Shown: piece after piece, positions 19,435 to 26,945 of the stretch | Layout of the letters: the number at the start of each line of letters is the position of its first letter | Numbering within the stretch: the stretch's first letter is position 1 | Origin: a virus | Strand: one strand, 5' to 3' | IMG/VR virus record: IMGVR_UViG_3300032050_000140 | Span: 1-61,130 of that record | DNA: 61,130 bases | Notes under the pieces: model-generated | Database searches by the model: none | Told to the model about the DNA's origin: nothing | Seen by the model: only the letters and a program-made list of their open reading frames with translations | Program-made: the position numbers and the translations under genes

Positions 19435-21745
19435 TTTGAATGTAGCCATTGATAGAATAAGAAATGGCAAGTCAAAAGATTTAGTTGAAGATGTAAGAAG
19501 TGAGTCTGAGAAAGACAAGCGAAATGAGAAGAAGAAAAAACTTCCTGCCATTTGTTTTTCAGGTACATTTTCCAAGCGTGCTGACAATGCAATCATTGAG
19601 CATAGTGGAATAATATGTATTGATTTTGATGGCTTCAGAGATGAGCAGCATTTATTTACAAAGCGTGAGGAGCTTATCAATGACAACTTCTCTTATTGTG
19701 TATTCATTTCACCATCTGGCGATGGTATAAAAGTTTTAGTTAGGATACCAAAAGATCCAATGAATCATAAGAAGTATTTCAACGCATTGAAAAAGTACTA
19801 TAACTGTGATGAGTTTGATGTTACTTGCAAGAACATATCAAGAGTATGCTATGAGTCTTATGATCCTGAGATATATGTCAATGAGTTATCATTTGTTTGG
19901 TCAGACATGGACAATTCAGATGAACATAAACCAATGGCAAAACCAATGATTCGTGTTGATGATAGCAATGAAATAGTAAGGAGGCTTACTCTTTGGTGGC
20001 AGAAAAACTACGGCATGATACCAGGGCATCGTAACAACAATCTATACATACTTGCATGTGCTTTCAATGAGTTTGGTATTGACAGGCAAACAGCTCGATC
20101 AATCATTGATTCATACGATACCAATGGAGATATGGCAAGAGAGATACCATCGCTATTTGAGAGTGCTTACAAAAATACATCGATACACAACACCAAATTC
20201 TATGAGGACATTGACAAGACTGTTGCTATAAAGAACGACATAAAGGTAGGTATGCCTTTAGACAAAGTAGCTGAGGTTTATAAAGATGTTCCTGCTGATG
20301 TTATTGAGCATATTAATAGCGAGGAAGATCCAAATAGATTTTGGACTAAATCATCCAAAGGTAAGATTGATATAGTTCCTCATTTATTTAGAAACTTTTT
20401 AACCAATGAAGGATTTTATAAGTATTATCCTGAAGGCTCTAATAACTTTGTATTTATACGCATACAAGACAATGTAATGAAAGACTCTAGTGAGGATTTG
20501 ATTAAGGATTATATACTTAAATATCTCGATAGTATAAATGACATGTCTGTTTATAATTACTTTGCTATAAACACTAAGTTTTTTACAGAGAACTTCTTAA
20601 ACTTTTTACCTAAGATTGACGCTAGGTTCATGATGGATGATTCTGAGAATGCTTATCTATATTATAACAACTGCGCTATTAAGGTTACTCGAAACGGTAT
20701 TGAACGAATTGAGTACAAAGATTTAAAAGGAATTGTGTGGGAAGAGCAAAAGATAAAACGAAACTTCTCTGAGTCTGCATTTGATGATTGTGAATATAAG
20801 AGATTCATAACAAACATTTCAGGCGATGACAAAGAACGAATCAAATCAGTTGAGTCAACACTTGGTTATTTAATGCACAGTCATAAACCAGCAAGCTACA
20901 GCCCTGCTGTTATTCTTAACGATGAGATTATTAGTGACAATCCTGAAGGAGGTACTGGTAAAGGTATATTTGTTAAGTCAGTTAGTCACATGAAAAAGAT
21001 GGTAATTATTGATGGCAAGGGATTCAGCTTTCAGAAGTCGTTCCCATATCAGAGAGTTCAGGTTGATACACAGGTACTTGTATTTGATGACGTTAGCAAG
21101 CACTTTGACTTCGAGAAATTATTCTCTATCATTACAGAGGGGATAGATCTTGAGAAGAAAAATAAAGATGAGATACGCATACCATTTGAAAGGTCACCCA
21201 AGATTGTTATAACAACAAACTATGCGATTAGAGGAGCTGGTAATTCATTTGATAGACGTAAGTGGGATTTAGAGTTAAAGCAGTACTACAACAAATCGTT
21301 TACTCCAGAGACTGAATTTGGACACATGTTGTTCAGTGGATGGGATGAGTACGAGTGGAATAAGTTTGACAACTACATGATAAGTAATTTACAGTCATAT
21401 CTTAATAAAGGACTATTGCGTAGTGAGTTTAAGAATTTAAAAACTCGTAAATTTATTGCTGAGACAAGTTCTGACTTTTGGGAGTGGGCTACATCTAATG
21501 ATAATGTACATACAAAAGCTGGTGTTAGATCTCTTGGTCAAGATTTATTTAATTCATTTACTCAAGAGTATCCTGACTATGCCACTTATGGTAGGTTTAA
21601 AATATCACAGAATAAGTTCTACCGATGGATTGATAGTTATGGGGAGTTTCAATTTGGCAAGAAACCAGTTGTCACACGTAATGCTCTTGGTAAGAATATT
21701 GAATTTGTAGTTAAAGAAGATGAACAATTAAACTTAAGGTTATGA
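19382..21745 (+). CDS. Primase-helicase (BT4734-like primase + SF3 helicase)
   Basis: 787 aa. N-terminal domain with GIICIDFDGF (residues about 76-85) and ISPSGDGIKVLVRI (109-122), the hallmark of BT4734/VirE-N-type primase domains. A middle helical region follows, then an SF3-type ATPase: Walker A EGGTGKG (about 521-527), Walker B VLVFDDVSK, and sensor-like KIVITTNYAIRG with an Arg pair (DRRKW). It would unwind the duplex and lay primers at the fork. It is the central replication protein; no polymerase gene accompanies it. Confidence 0.9.
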   Translation: MITYFKTISDTSTPFHVDLNVAIDRIRNGKSKDLVEDVRSESEKDKRNEKKKKLPAICFSGTFSKRADNAIIEHSGIICIDFDGFRDEQHLFTKREELINDNFSYCVFISPSGDGIKVLVRIPKDPMNHKKYFNALKKYYNCDEFDVTCKNISRVCYESYDPEIYVNELSFVWSDMDNSDEHKPMAKPMIRVDDSNEIVRRLTLWWQKNYGMIPGHRNNNLYILACAFNEFGIDRQTARSIIDSYDTNGDMAREIPSLFESAYKNTSIHNTKFYEDIDKTVAIKNDIKVGMPLDKVAEVYKDVPADVIEHINSEEDPNRFWTKSSKGKIDIVPHLFRNFLTNEGFYKYYPEGSNNFVFIRIQDNVMKDSSEDLIKDYILKYLDSINDMSVYNYFAINTKFFTENFLNFLPKIDARFMMDDSENAYLYYNNCAIKVTRNGIERIEYKDLKGIVWEEQKIKRNFSESAFDDCEYKRFITNISGDDKERIKSVESTLGYLMHSHKPASYSPAVILNDEIISDNPEGGTGKGIFVKSVSHMKKMVIIDGKGFSFQKSFPYQRVQVDTQVLVFDDVSKHFDFEKLFSIITEGIDLEKKNKDEIRIPFERSPKIVITTNYAIRGAGNSFDRRKWDLELKQYYNKSFTPETEFGHMLFSGWDEYEWNKFDNYMISNLQSYLNKGLLRSEFKNLKTRKFIAETSSDFWEWATSNDNVHTKAGVRSLGQDLFNSFTQEYPDYATYGRFKISQNKFYRWIDSYGEFQFGKKPVVTRNALGKNIEFVVKEDEQLNLRL

Positions 21746-22056
21746 AATTCTGCGAATGTATAATTAGAAAAAGATTAGAGTTTACTGAAAAAATCTATGG
21801 ATATGCCAAACATGGCACAAGAAGAAAGGCTGAACTATCTAAGATGATTGCAGACTACAAGGAGGCTCATGACTTTCTGACTGGTAAGATTAAGGCTGTG
21901 TCGTTTGTTCCTGACTACAGCCTCAGAGAACTGAGAAGGCAGTTTAATTGGCTTGACTATGACAAAGAACTACATGCCGATACAATAAATGAATTAAATG
22001 AATGTATAAATAAAATGATAAAGGATGGACAGAAAGATAACAGTAATAATAGGTGA
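21742..22056 (+). CDS. 104-aa basic helical protein
   Basis: ATGA overlap with the primase-helicase stop. Lys/Arg-rich, helical, with CxC near the start, RRKAELSKMIADYKEAHDFL and YSLRELRRQFNWLDY. No domain recognised. It lies between replication genes and overlaps the next by 32 bp, so it may be a helicase accessory factor. Confidence 0.65.
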   Translation: MKFCECIIRKRLEFTEKIYGYAKHGTRRKAELSKMIADYKEAHDFLTGKIKAVSFVPDYSLRELRRQFNWLDYDKELHADTINELNECINKMIKDGQKDNSNNR

Positions 22057-22465
22057 TTCCGACAGTGGAAAAACACTAAAAGCTAAAGAAATAGCAAGTT
22101 CGTATAATCAAGATAATGTTACTTGGTTCGATGGGCGTAATCTTAATAAGATATTATATAGGTATAGTATGGGTTTTTATTTTAGTCGCTGTAATTTAAA
22201 TACTGAATTAGTAATAATAGATGATTTTAAAGATGCATCAAATATAGATTTTTTTTATAGCTATATATGCCAGGGCCTTATGGTAGAAAAGCAATGTAAA
22301 GATCCATTTATAATCTACCCAGAAATAATTATTGGATGTTCATCAGAAGTATCTATAGATGACTTTCCTTTAGAATCAATGGCATTTAAAAGACGTTTTT
22401 CAATAATAAATTGTAATGATGGAACTAAGGGATTATCAGATCGACATAGCGAACAGGGCGGTTGA
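22025..22465 (+). CDS. Small P-loop NTPase
   Basis: 146 aa. Walker A IIGDSDSGKT (about residues 8-17) and Walker B LVIIDDF (about 61-67), with an arginine-containing C-terminus (AFKRRFSIIN). This is a minimal SF3/AAA-like ATPase core without other domains. It overlaps the SF2 helicase gene by 50 bp. Possible role: packaging-independent DNA translocation or a helicase loader; not resolved by sequence. Confidence 0.75.
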   Translation: MDRKITVIIGDSDSGKTLKAKEIASSYNQDNVTWFDGRNLNKILYRYSMGFYFSRCNLNTELVIIDDFKDASNIDFFYSYICQGLMVEKQCKDPFIIYPEIIIGCSSEVSIDDFPLESMAFKRRFSIINCNDGTKGLSDRHSEQGG

Positions 22466-23675
22466 CATATTAAAAGTAAACAAAATTGTTTATATTTCTA
22501 TGGAAGTAAGAACTGGAAAAACTTTGACAGCTTTAGAGACAGCAAAACTATATGGAGCAAAACGAGTTCTATTCTTAACCAAAAAGAAGGCAATTAGTTC
22601 TATTCAGTCTGACTATTATGACTTTGGTTATGATAAACATTTTGAAATACTTATAACAAATGATGAATCAATGCATAAAATAGTGCATCCTTTTTATTAT
22701 GAATTATTAATACATGACGAGCACCATAGGTACGGATCAACACGTAAACCAGGACTAGCAACTAAGACCTACAAGCAGATGTTCGCTGACAAGCCAATGA
22801 TATTTCTATCAGGAACAATGACACCAGAGTCATTCAGTCAAGTATACCATCAGTTTTGGGTATCTAACTACAGTCCGTTCAGACATTACGCAAACTTCTA
22901 TCGATGGGCCGATGACTACGTGTTTAAGTTTCAAAGGAAGATTAATGGCTTCATGGTTAATGATTACTCAAAAGGAAATGAGCTTAAGATAATGGCTGCT
23001 ATAGCACCTTATGTAATTACATTCACACAACAGCAGGCAGGATTTTCAACTGAGATTGAAGAGGAAGTACTGTATGTTGATATGTCAGATAAAACAAAGA
23101 TGATTGTGAAGAAGCTTGAGAAGGACTTGGTTGTGGAGGGCAAGGATGAAGTTATATTGGCCGACACACCAGTTAAGTTGATGCAGAAGCTTCACCAATT
23201 ATGGAGTGGTACAGTTAAGTTTGAGAGTGGCAACAGTATGGTTATTGATACCACTAAAGCTGAGTTTATAAAGTCGAGATTCTTAAACAACAAGATAGGT
23301 ATATTCTACAAGTTTAAAGAAGAACTAAATGTATTAAGTCAAGTATTTGGTGATAGCCTAACCACTGATCTTGATGAGTTTGATTCAACTAATAAAAATA
23401 TAGCCTTACAAATTGTGTCTGGACGTGAGGGTATATCCTTAAAAAATGCAGACTACTTGGTGTTCTATAACATTGATTTTAGTGCTACGTCATACTGGCA
23501 AGCACGCGACCGATTAACTACTATGGAGCGTAAGTTTAATAAAGTTTATTGGATATTCTCAAAGGGCGGCATTGAGGATAAAATATACAAGTCCGTCAAA
23601 GCAAAGAAAAAATATACTGTTAACATTTTTAAAAAAGATTATGAAAAGGAAAAGCAGAGAACAGAAATTATTTGA
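22416..23675 (+). CDS. SF2 (DEAD/SNF2-like) helicase
   Basis: 419 aa. LRDYQIDIA (Q-like motif), Walker A EVRTGKT (30-36), motif II LIHDEHHRYG (DEHH, 101-104), motif III LSGTM (131-135), a second RecA-like domain with VSGREGISLKNAD, and SYWQARDRLTTMER as motif VI. The compact form resembles phage-type SNF2/UvsW-like helicases found beside VRR-NUC nucleases. It would remodel replication or recombination intermediates. Two start ATGs at 22416 and 22419. Confidence 0.88.
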   Translation: MMELRDYQIDIANRAVDILKVNKIVYISMEVRTGKTLTALETAKLYGAKRVLFLTKKKAISSIQSDYYDFGYDKHFEILITNDESMHKIVHPFYYELLIHDEHHRYGSTRKPGLATKTYKQMFADKPMIFLSGTMTPESFSQVYHQFWVSNYSPFRHYANFYRWADDYVFKFQRKINGFMVNDYSKGNELKIMAAIAPYVITFTQQQAGFSTEIEEEVLYVDMSDKTKMIVKKLEKDLVVEGKDEVILADTPVKLMQKLHQLWSGTVKFESGNSMVIDTTKAEFIKSRFLNNKIGIFYKFKEELNVLSQVFGDSLTTDLDEFDSTNKNIALQIVSGREGISLKNADYLVFYNIDFSATSYWQARDRLTTMERKFNKVYWIFSKGGIEDKIYKSVKAKKKYTVNIFKKDYEKEKQRTEII

Positions 23676-23934
23676 TGCAGCAATGGATTGCTACAGAGAA
23701 TTGTATAAAGAGTCAACGCCATCAGCTGACTTTGATGAATTAGTAGCCAATGCTACAATTAATGAGCAAGGTCAGAAAATAATTGATTATAATGCCTACA
23801 GGCTGGATCGAATTAAATATGAAGAAATTGTTGAATCACATATCAAAAAAAATAAATTTAAAAGCTATGAAGCCAAAGGATTTAGGATAGAGATGTATTT
23901 GGGATGTGGGCCGTCAAGTAAAATTGATGATTAA
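23641..23934 (+). CDS. 97-aa basic phage protein
   Basis: The product starts at the ATG at 23641 inside the helicase 3' end. KRKSREQKLFDAAMDCYREL then YKESTPSADFDELVANA and a C-terminal GFRIEMYLGCGPS form a small helical-beta protein of a kind seen beside phage helicases. Unknown role. Confidence 0.7.
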   Translation: MKRKSREQKLFDAAMDCYRELYKESTPSADFDELVANATINEQGQKIIDYNAYRLDRIKYEEIVESHIKKNKFKSYEAKGFRIEMYLGCGPSSKIDD

Positions 23935-23950
23935 CTTTATTTTAAAAATT

Positions 23951-24127
23951 ATGAAAGAAGAAAAATTGTTCCCAGTTTACTTTAACGGTAAAAAGTTTTA
24001 TGAAAAGGATTGTGATGATGTTTTTTTAGCATTTTATCATTGTAAAGAGGCCTTAAATGAGATAGGTGGAGTTTATTTATCTGAAGGTACTTGGGTCTAT
24101 CCTGATGGCTCAATGGATGATTATTAA
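23951..24127 (+). CDS. 58-aa conserved small protein
   Basis: From the ATG at 23951: KEEKLFPVYFNGKKFYEKDC then DDVFLAFYHCKEALN, ending WVYPDGSMDDY. Recurrent small phage protein without assigned role. Downstream lies a short regulatory-looking gap with repeated ACCCGAT...GGTATAA motifs. Confidence 0.7.
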   Translation: MKEEKLFPVYFNGKKFYEKDCDDVFLAFYHCKEALNEIGGVYLSEGTWVYPDGSMDDY

Positions 24128-24129
24128 AT

Positions 24130-24185
24130 ACCCGATAAGGTATAATATAAGCTTATTGACTACAATTAAACCCGATTGGGTATAA
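24130..24185. repeat. Two 16-bp operator-like repeats
   Basis: ACCCGATAAGGTATAA (24130-24145) and ACCCGATTGGGTATAA (24170-24185) match at 14 of 16 positions and are 40 bp apart. Each is itself an imperfect palindrome (ACCC...GGGT / TACC...GGTA). Confidence 0.65.
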
Positions 24186-24190
24186 CAGTC

Positions 24191-24226
24191 GTGCAGGCGA
24201 TGCGATAGTTTCGCTTGCACTTTGTT
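24191..24226 (+). terminator. Hairpin, probable terminator
   Basis: GTGCAGGCGA (24191-24200) pairs with TCGCTTGCAC (24211-24220), one G-U, followed by TTTGTT. It probably ends the helicase transcript before the VRR-NUC gene. Confidence 0.55.
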
Positions 24227-24544
24227 ATGTTTTTATTTCAAACATTTGTCAATAATCTATATATTTGGCAAATATTGGCAACAGAACAGCAAATACAATC
24301 TAAATTAATCAAGCAACTTGAGAAGGATGGTTACTATGTCATCAAGCTATCTGTCACCAATAAGACTGGCATACCCGACCTATTGGCAATACCTAAAAAC
24401 TCAGACGTTGAATTCATTGAAGTCAAACGACCTGGACAAAAGCCTAGACCTTTACAAGTATATAGACTTAAAGAACTAAACAATCATGGTATCAAAGCTT
24501 CAGTATATGACGGCACACAATTCTATAACGTTTCAGAAGAATAA
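24227..24544 (+). CDS. VRR-NUC domain nuclease
   Basis: Core: QSKLIKQLEKDGYYVIKLSV, then KTGIPDLLAIP (catalytic Asp), VEFIEVKRPG (Glu-x-Lys), PLQVYRLKELNNHG. This is a compact VRR-NUC nuclease of the PD-(D/E)XK clan, often paired with phage SF2 helicases. The annotated ATG at 24227 gives 105 aa; homologues I recall begin near ATEQQIQ, which would use TTG at 24275, just after the -7 box at 24260. The true start is uncertain. Confidence 0.82.
   Translation: MFLFQTFVNNLYIWQILATEQQIQSKLIKQLEKDGYYVIKLSVTNKTGIPDLLAIPKNSDVEFIEVKRPGQKPRPLQVYRLKELNNHGIKASVYDGTQFYNVSEE
24260..24267 (+). promoter_or_regulatory. -7 box (TATATTTG) inside the VRR-NUC 5' end
   Basis: TATATTTG lies 7 bp before an in-frame TTG (24275). 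If active, the transcript would begin at or just before this codon, favouring the shorter VRR-NUC protein. No -33 TTG at standard spacing. Confidence 0.4.
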
Positions 24545-24848
24545 ATCACTTGCGAGAAAATTATGCCTAGAAGGAAAAACATTTGTTCAAATAAGCGATA
24601 TATTAAATACGAGCAGGTGGGCTGTTCAAAGATATTTAAGTGGTGCAATAATGAACCACTTTGGACATATTGAGTTAGGACAAAAAAATGGTCCATATTA
24701 TGACACAGAAGAAGAAATGTTTAATGATAAAGAGTATAATTTTAATAGTTTAAGCGATGGAGAAAGAGAAATTTATATCGAACGAGAAAAAACTGGCGAG
24801 CTTGGTAAGTATTTTGCCAGTCCTAATGGACTTCATGGAGGACATTAA
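24507..24848 (+). CDS. HTH protein
   Basis: 113 aa from the ATG at 24507, overlapping the VRR-NUC gene by 38 bp. KSLARKLCLEGKTFVQISDI then LNTSRWAVQRYLSG is a helix-turn-helix of the resolvase/terminase-small-subunit kind. The acidic C-terminal half (DTEEEMFNDKEYNF) follows. It could be a regulator or DNA-recognition subunit. Its 3' part overlaps the next gene by 92 bp, so one of the two starts may be downstream. Confidence 0.65.
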   Translation: MTAHNSITFQKNKSLARKLCLEGKTFVQISDILNTSRWAVQRYLSGAIMNHFGHIELGQKNGPYYDTEEEMFNDKEYNFNSLSDGEREIYIEREKTGELGKYFASPNGLHGGH

Positions 24849-25035
24849 AGATGTTTATCCAAAACTTTATGTAAAGCAAATTAAAAAAGCAGGTAATGAT
24901 TTTGCTGAACAAGTATTAAGACAGGGTGATAACTTATACAAAAAAATGGATATAGAGAATGACGAAGAACTTAAAGCATTCTTATATCAATTAGAGAACA
25001 TGGGATTAGCTTTTAGAAATTGGTTAAAAGATTAA
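24757..25035 (+). CDS. 92-aa helical protein
   Basis: ATG at 24757; an ATG at 24827 would avoid most of the overlap with the HTH gene but shorten the protein. Soluble, charged and helical (FMEDIKDVYPKLYVKQIKKA, FAEQVLRQGDNLYKKM). No known family recognised. Confidence 0.6.
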   Translation: MEKEKFISNEKKLASLVSILPVLMDFMEDIKDVYPKLYVKQIKKAGNDFAEQVLRQGDNLYKKMDIENDEELKAFLYQLENMGLAFRNWLKD

Positions 25036-25214
25036 TAAAATATACCATTGTTTGGATCAGTCAAAATCTATCAATACCATTTTGGGTAGTTGGGCATGTA
25101 CATTTGTCTTTAAATGTATATGATGATATAATCGAAGTTATTTCTTCGATCGGCATGAATATAATCGTAGCTATTGGCTTTTGGATTGATTATAAAAATA
25201 TTACTAAACAGTAA
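25020..25214 (+). CDS. Small membrane protein with non-ATG start
   Basis: A 64-aa frame overlapping the previous gene. The only start giving a full protein is TTG at 25020. Hydrophobic segments at about residues 8-26 (YTIVWISQNLSIPFWVVG) and 40-56 (VISSIGMNIIVAIGFWI), with a basic head and tail. A small membrane protein or minor holin-like protein; the lytic holin is elsewhere. A terminator begins at its stop codon. Confidence 0.45.
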   Translation: MVKRLIKYTIVWISQNLSIPFWVVGHVHLSLNVYDDIIEVISSIGMNIIVAIGFWIDYKNITKQ

Positions 25215-25237
25215 CTTACTGAATGGTAAGTTAATTT
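25213..25237 (+). terminator. Intrinsic terminator
   Basis: AACTTAC (25213-25219) pairs with GTAAGTT (25226-25232) around TGAATG, followed by AATTTTTA. Seven perfect pairs but AT-rich, so probably a leaky terminator. Confidence 0.6.
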
Positions 25238-25247
25238 TTATATTGTT

Positions 25248-25502
25248 ATGAATGATAAATCAGGTGTATATTGTGTAGATGTAATAGTAAAAGCTATTCC
25301 TATCTCTATGAATTCAAAGCTACCTAAAGTTCTTAAAAATCTTAAAGATATTCCAATAGCTTTAGATGACAACTTAAAAGCCATAGATGAATATTTCATA
25401 AAAGGGGTGATAAAAAAAGATAATCTTAATAAATATAGAATTAGTTATGAGTTAATTATAAAAAAATACTTGTCGGGTATTTGTTATAATGTTAATAAGT
25501 GA
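25248..25502 (+). CDS. 84-aa small protein
   Basis: ATG after a TATTGTT leader. Composition is Lys/Ile-rich: VDVIVKAIPISMNSKLPKVL, then DDNLKAIDEYFIKGVIKKD. Small soluble protein, family not recognised. Its 3' end contains the -33 element of the next promoter. Confidence 0.65.
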   Translation: MNDKSGVYCVDVIVKAIPISMNSKLPKVLKNLKDIPIALDDNLKAIDEYFIKGVIKKDNLNKYRISYELIIKKYLSGICYNVNK

Positions 25503-25510
25503 TATATTTG
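25481..25510 (+). promoter_or_regulatory. Promoter TTG-N19-TATATTTG
   Basis: TTG at 25481-25483, 19 bp, TATATTTG at 25503-25510: the same spacing as at 6181 and 14109. The ATG at 25521 is 10 bp beyond the box, so the leader is only a few bases. Confidence 0.7.
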
Positions 25511-25520
25511 TTCACAGTAA

Positions 25521-25691
25521 ATGGAGAATATCAACTATGTAAATGCAGTAATGACCGAGATTAATGATCTAACGGATTGTATATACGAGTCTTTAGTTGA
25601 TGGAGATTATAAAGAAATGAAATTAAATATACAGAACTTGATAAGAGTTCTTAGAGATCTAGACAGAACCCATGAAAGTATATCGGAATAG
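25521..25691 (+). CDS. 56-aa helical protein
   Basis: ATG at 25521 close behind a good promoter. A pair of helices (YVNAVMTEINDLTDCIYESL, YKEMKLNIQNLIRVLRDLD). Overlaps the phosphoesterase gene start by 20 bp. Not recognised; the two-helix form resembles small phage regulatory or adaptor proteins. Confidence 0.6.
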   Translation: MENINYVNAVMTEINDLTDCIYESLVDGDYKEMKLNIQNLIRVLRDLDRTHESISE

Positions 25692-26781
25692 AGCTGCTCA
25701 ATTGTTTTTTGAAGAGAATAAAAGTATTAATGAGATAGCAAAAATAGTATCAGATGAATTTAACTTAGATGATTCAATCAGTTCAATAACAAGAAATATT
25801 TACAATTGGACAAAAGACAAAGGTCTTTATGAAGCTTGTAAAGCAGCTGGAGTTAATTATGACAAAGTCAGTCATTATTGGTATAAAGGTAAACACTTCA
25901 GTATAAATGTCAAGAAGAACAATGAGTTCAACTATGATGAATTTAAGCAAGACTTAATAGATGAAGTGTCTAATTGGAGTCCAAAATATCCTACATTTAA
26001 AAGAGAACAATCAAGCGATCCACACTGCCTTGTTTTTGATCCTGCTGATATCCACATCGGTAAGATATGCTCAAGTTTTGAAACAGGTGAAGATTACAAT
26101 ATGCAGATAGCTATCAAGAGAGTTCGCGAAGGTTTACATGGTATATTAAATAAGTCAGCTGCTTTTAATATTGAAAAGATTATTTTTATTGCAGGTAATG
26201 ACATACTACATATCGACAACCCAAAGCGTACAACAACAAGTGGCACACCACAAGATACTGACGGCATGTGGTACGATAATTTTGTTACTGCCAAAAAACT
26301 ATTGATTGAAATAATTGAGACATTGATGACAGTAGCTGACGTTCACGTTGTATACAATCCAAGCAATCACGACTTTATGTCTGGATTCATGTTGCTACAA
26401 TGTGTTGAGGCATGGTTTGGTAAATGCAAGCAAGTTACTTTTGACAATGACATGAAACATAGAAAGTATGTATCTTATGGTAAAAATCTCATAGGGTCTA
26501 CTCACATGGATGGAGCAAAACAACAAGATCTTCCATTATTAATGGCACACGAATCAGGTGCTATGTGGCATGAGTGCAAACATAGGTATGTATATGGACA
26601 TCACGTACATCACAAAAGTTCGAAAGATTATATGTCTGTATGTGTAGAGACATTACGTTCACCTAGCGGTGCTGACAGTTGGCATCATCGTAATGGTTAT
26701 CAGTATGCACCCAAAGCTGTTGAAGGATTTATTCATCACCCTGAGCATGGGCAGATTGCCAGGCTAACACATTTATTCTGA
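25672..26781 (+). CDS. Calcineurin-like metallophosphoesterase with N-terminal HTH
   Basis: 369 aa. N-terminal helix-turn-helix-like region (residues about 4-50, INEIAKIVSDEF). The phosphoesterase signatures run in order: DPADIHIGK (D126, H128), AGNDILH (175-180), NPSNHDF (N232-H233-D234), GSTHMDG, and YGHHVHH near residue 310. These are the metal ligands of the calcineurin/Mre11/SbcD superfamily. A DNA nuclease/phosphatase role at the end of the replication arm is likely. No SbcC-like partner is seen. Confidence 0.85.
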   Translation: MKVYRNRAAQLFFEENKSINEIAKIVSDEFNLDDSISSITRNIYNWTKDKGLYEACKAAGVNYDKVSHYWYKGKHFSINVKKNNEFNYDEFKQDLIDEVSNWSPKYPTFKREQSSDPHCLVFDPADIHIGKICSSFETGEDYNMQIAIKRVREGLHGILNKSAAFNIEKIIFIAGNDILHIDNPKRTTTSGTPQDTDGMWYDNFVTAKKLLIEIIETLMTVADVHVVYNPSNHDFMSGFMLLQCVEAWFGKCKQVTFDNDMKHRKYVSYGKNLIGSTHMDGAKQQDLPLLMAHESGAMWHECKHRYVYGHHVHHKSSKDYMSVCVETLRSPSGADSWHHRNGYQYAPKAVEGFIHHPEHGQIARLTHLF

Positions 26782-26945
26782 TGATAACAGTTGAAGAAAT
26801 GATTGCTGTTGTAGAGAAATACATCTACGAGAAGAAAAAAGTAAGGGTACGCATCGAATTAAGATACCACCCTTTCTTTATACATTCAGACATGAGCAAA
26901 CTTAACTACTGTTATGGTATTGCTCTTGATTACTTTAAAATCTGA
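26781..26945 (+). CDS. 54-aa basic small protein, end of the rightward arm
   Basis: ATG touching the phosphoesterase stop. The product contains VEEMIAVVEKYIYEKKKVRV and RYHPFFIHSDMSKLNYCYGI. It ends inside the 3' end of the giant leftward gene (16-bp overlap of convergent genes), so no terminator separates the arms. Unknown function. Confidence 0.6.
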   Translation: MITVEEMIAVVEKYIYEKKKVRVRIELRYHPFFIHSDMSKLNYCYGIALDYFKI

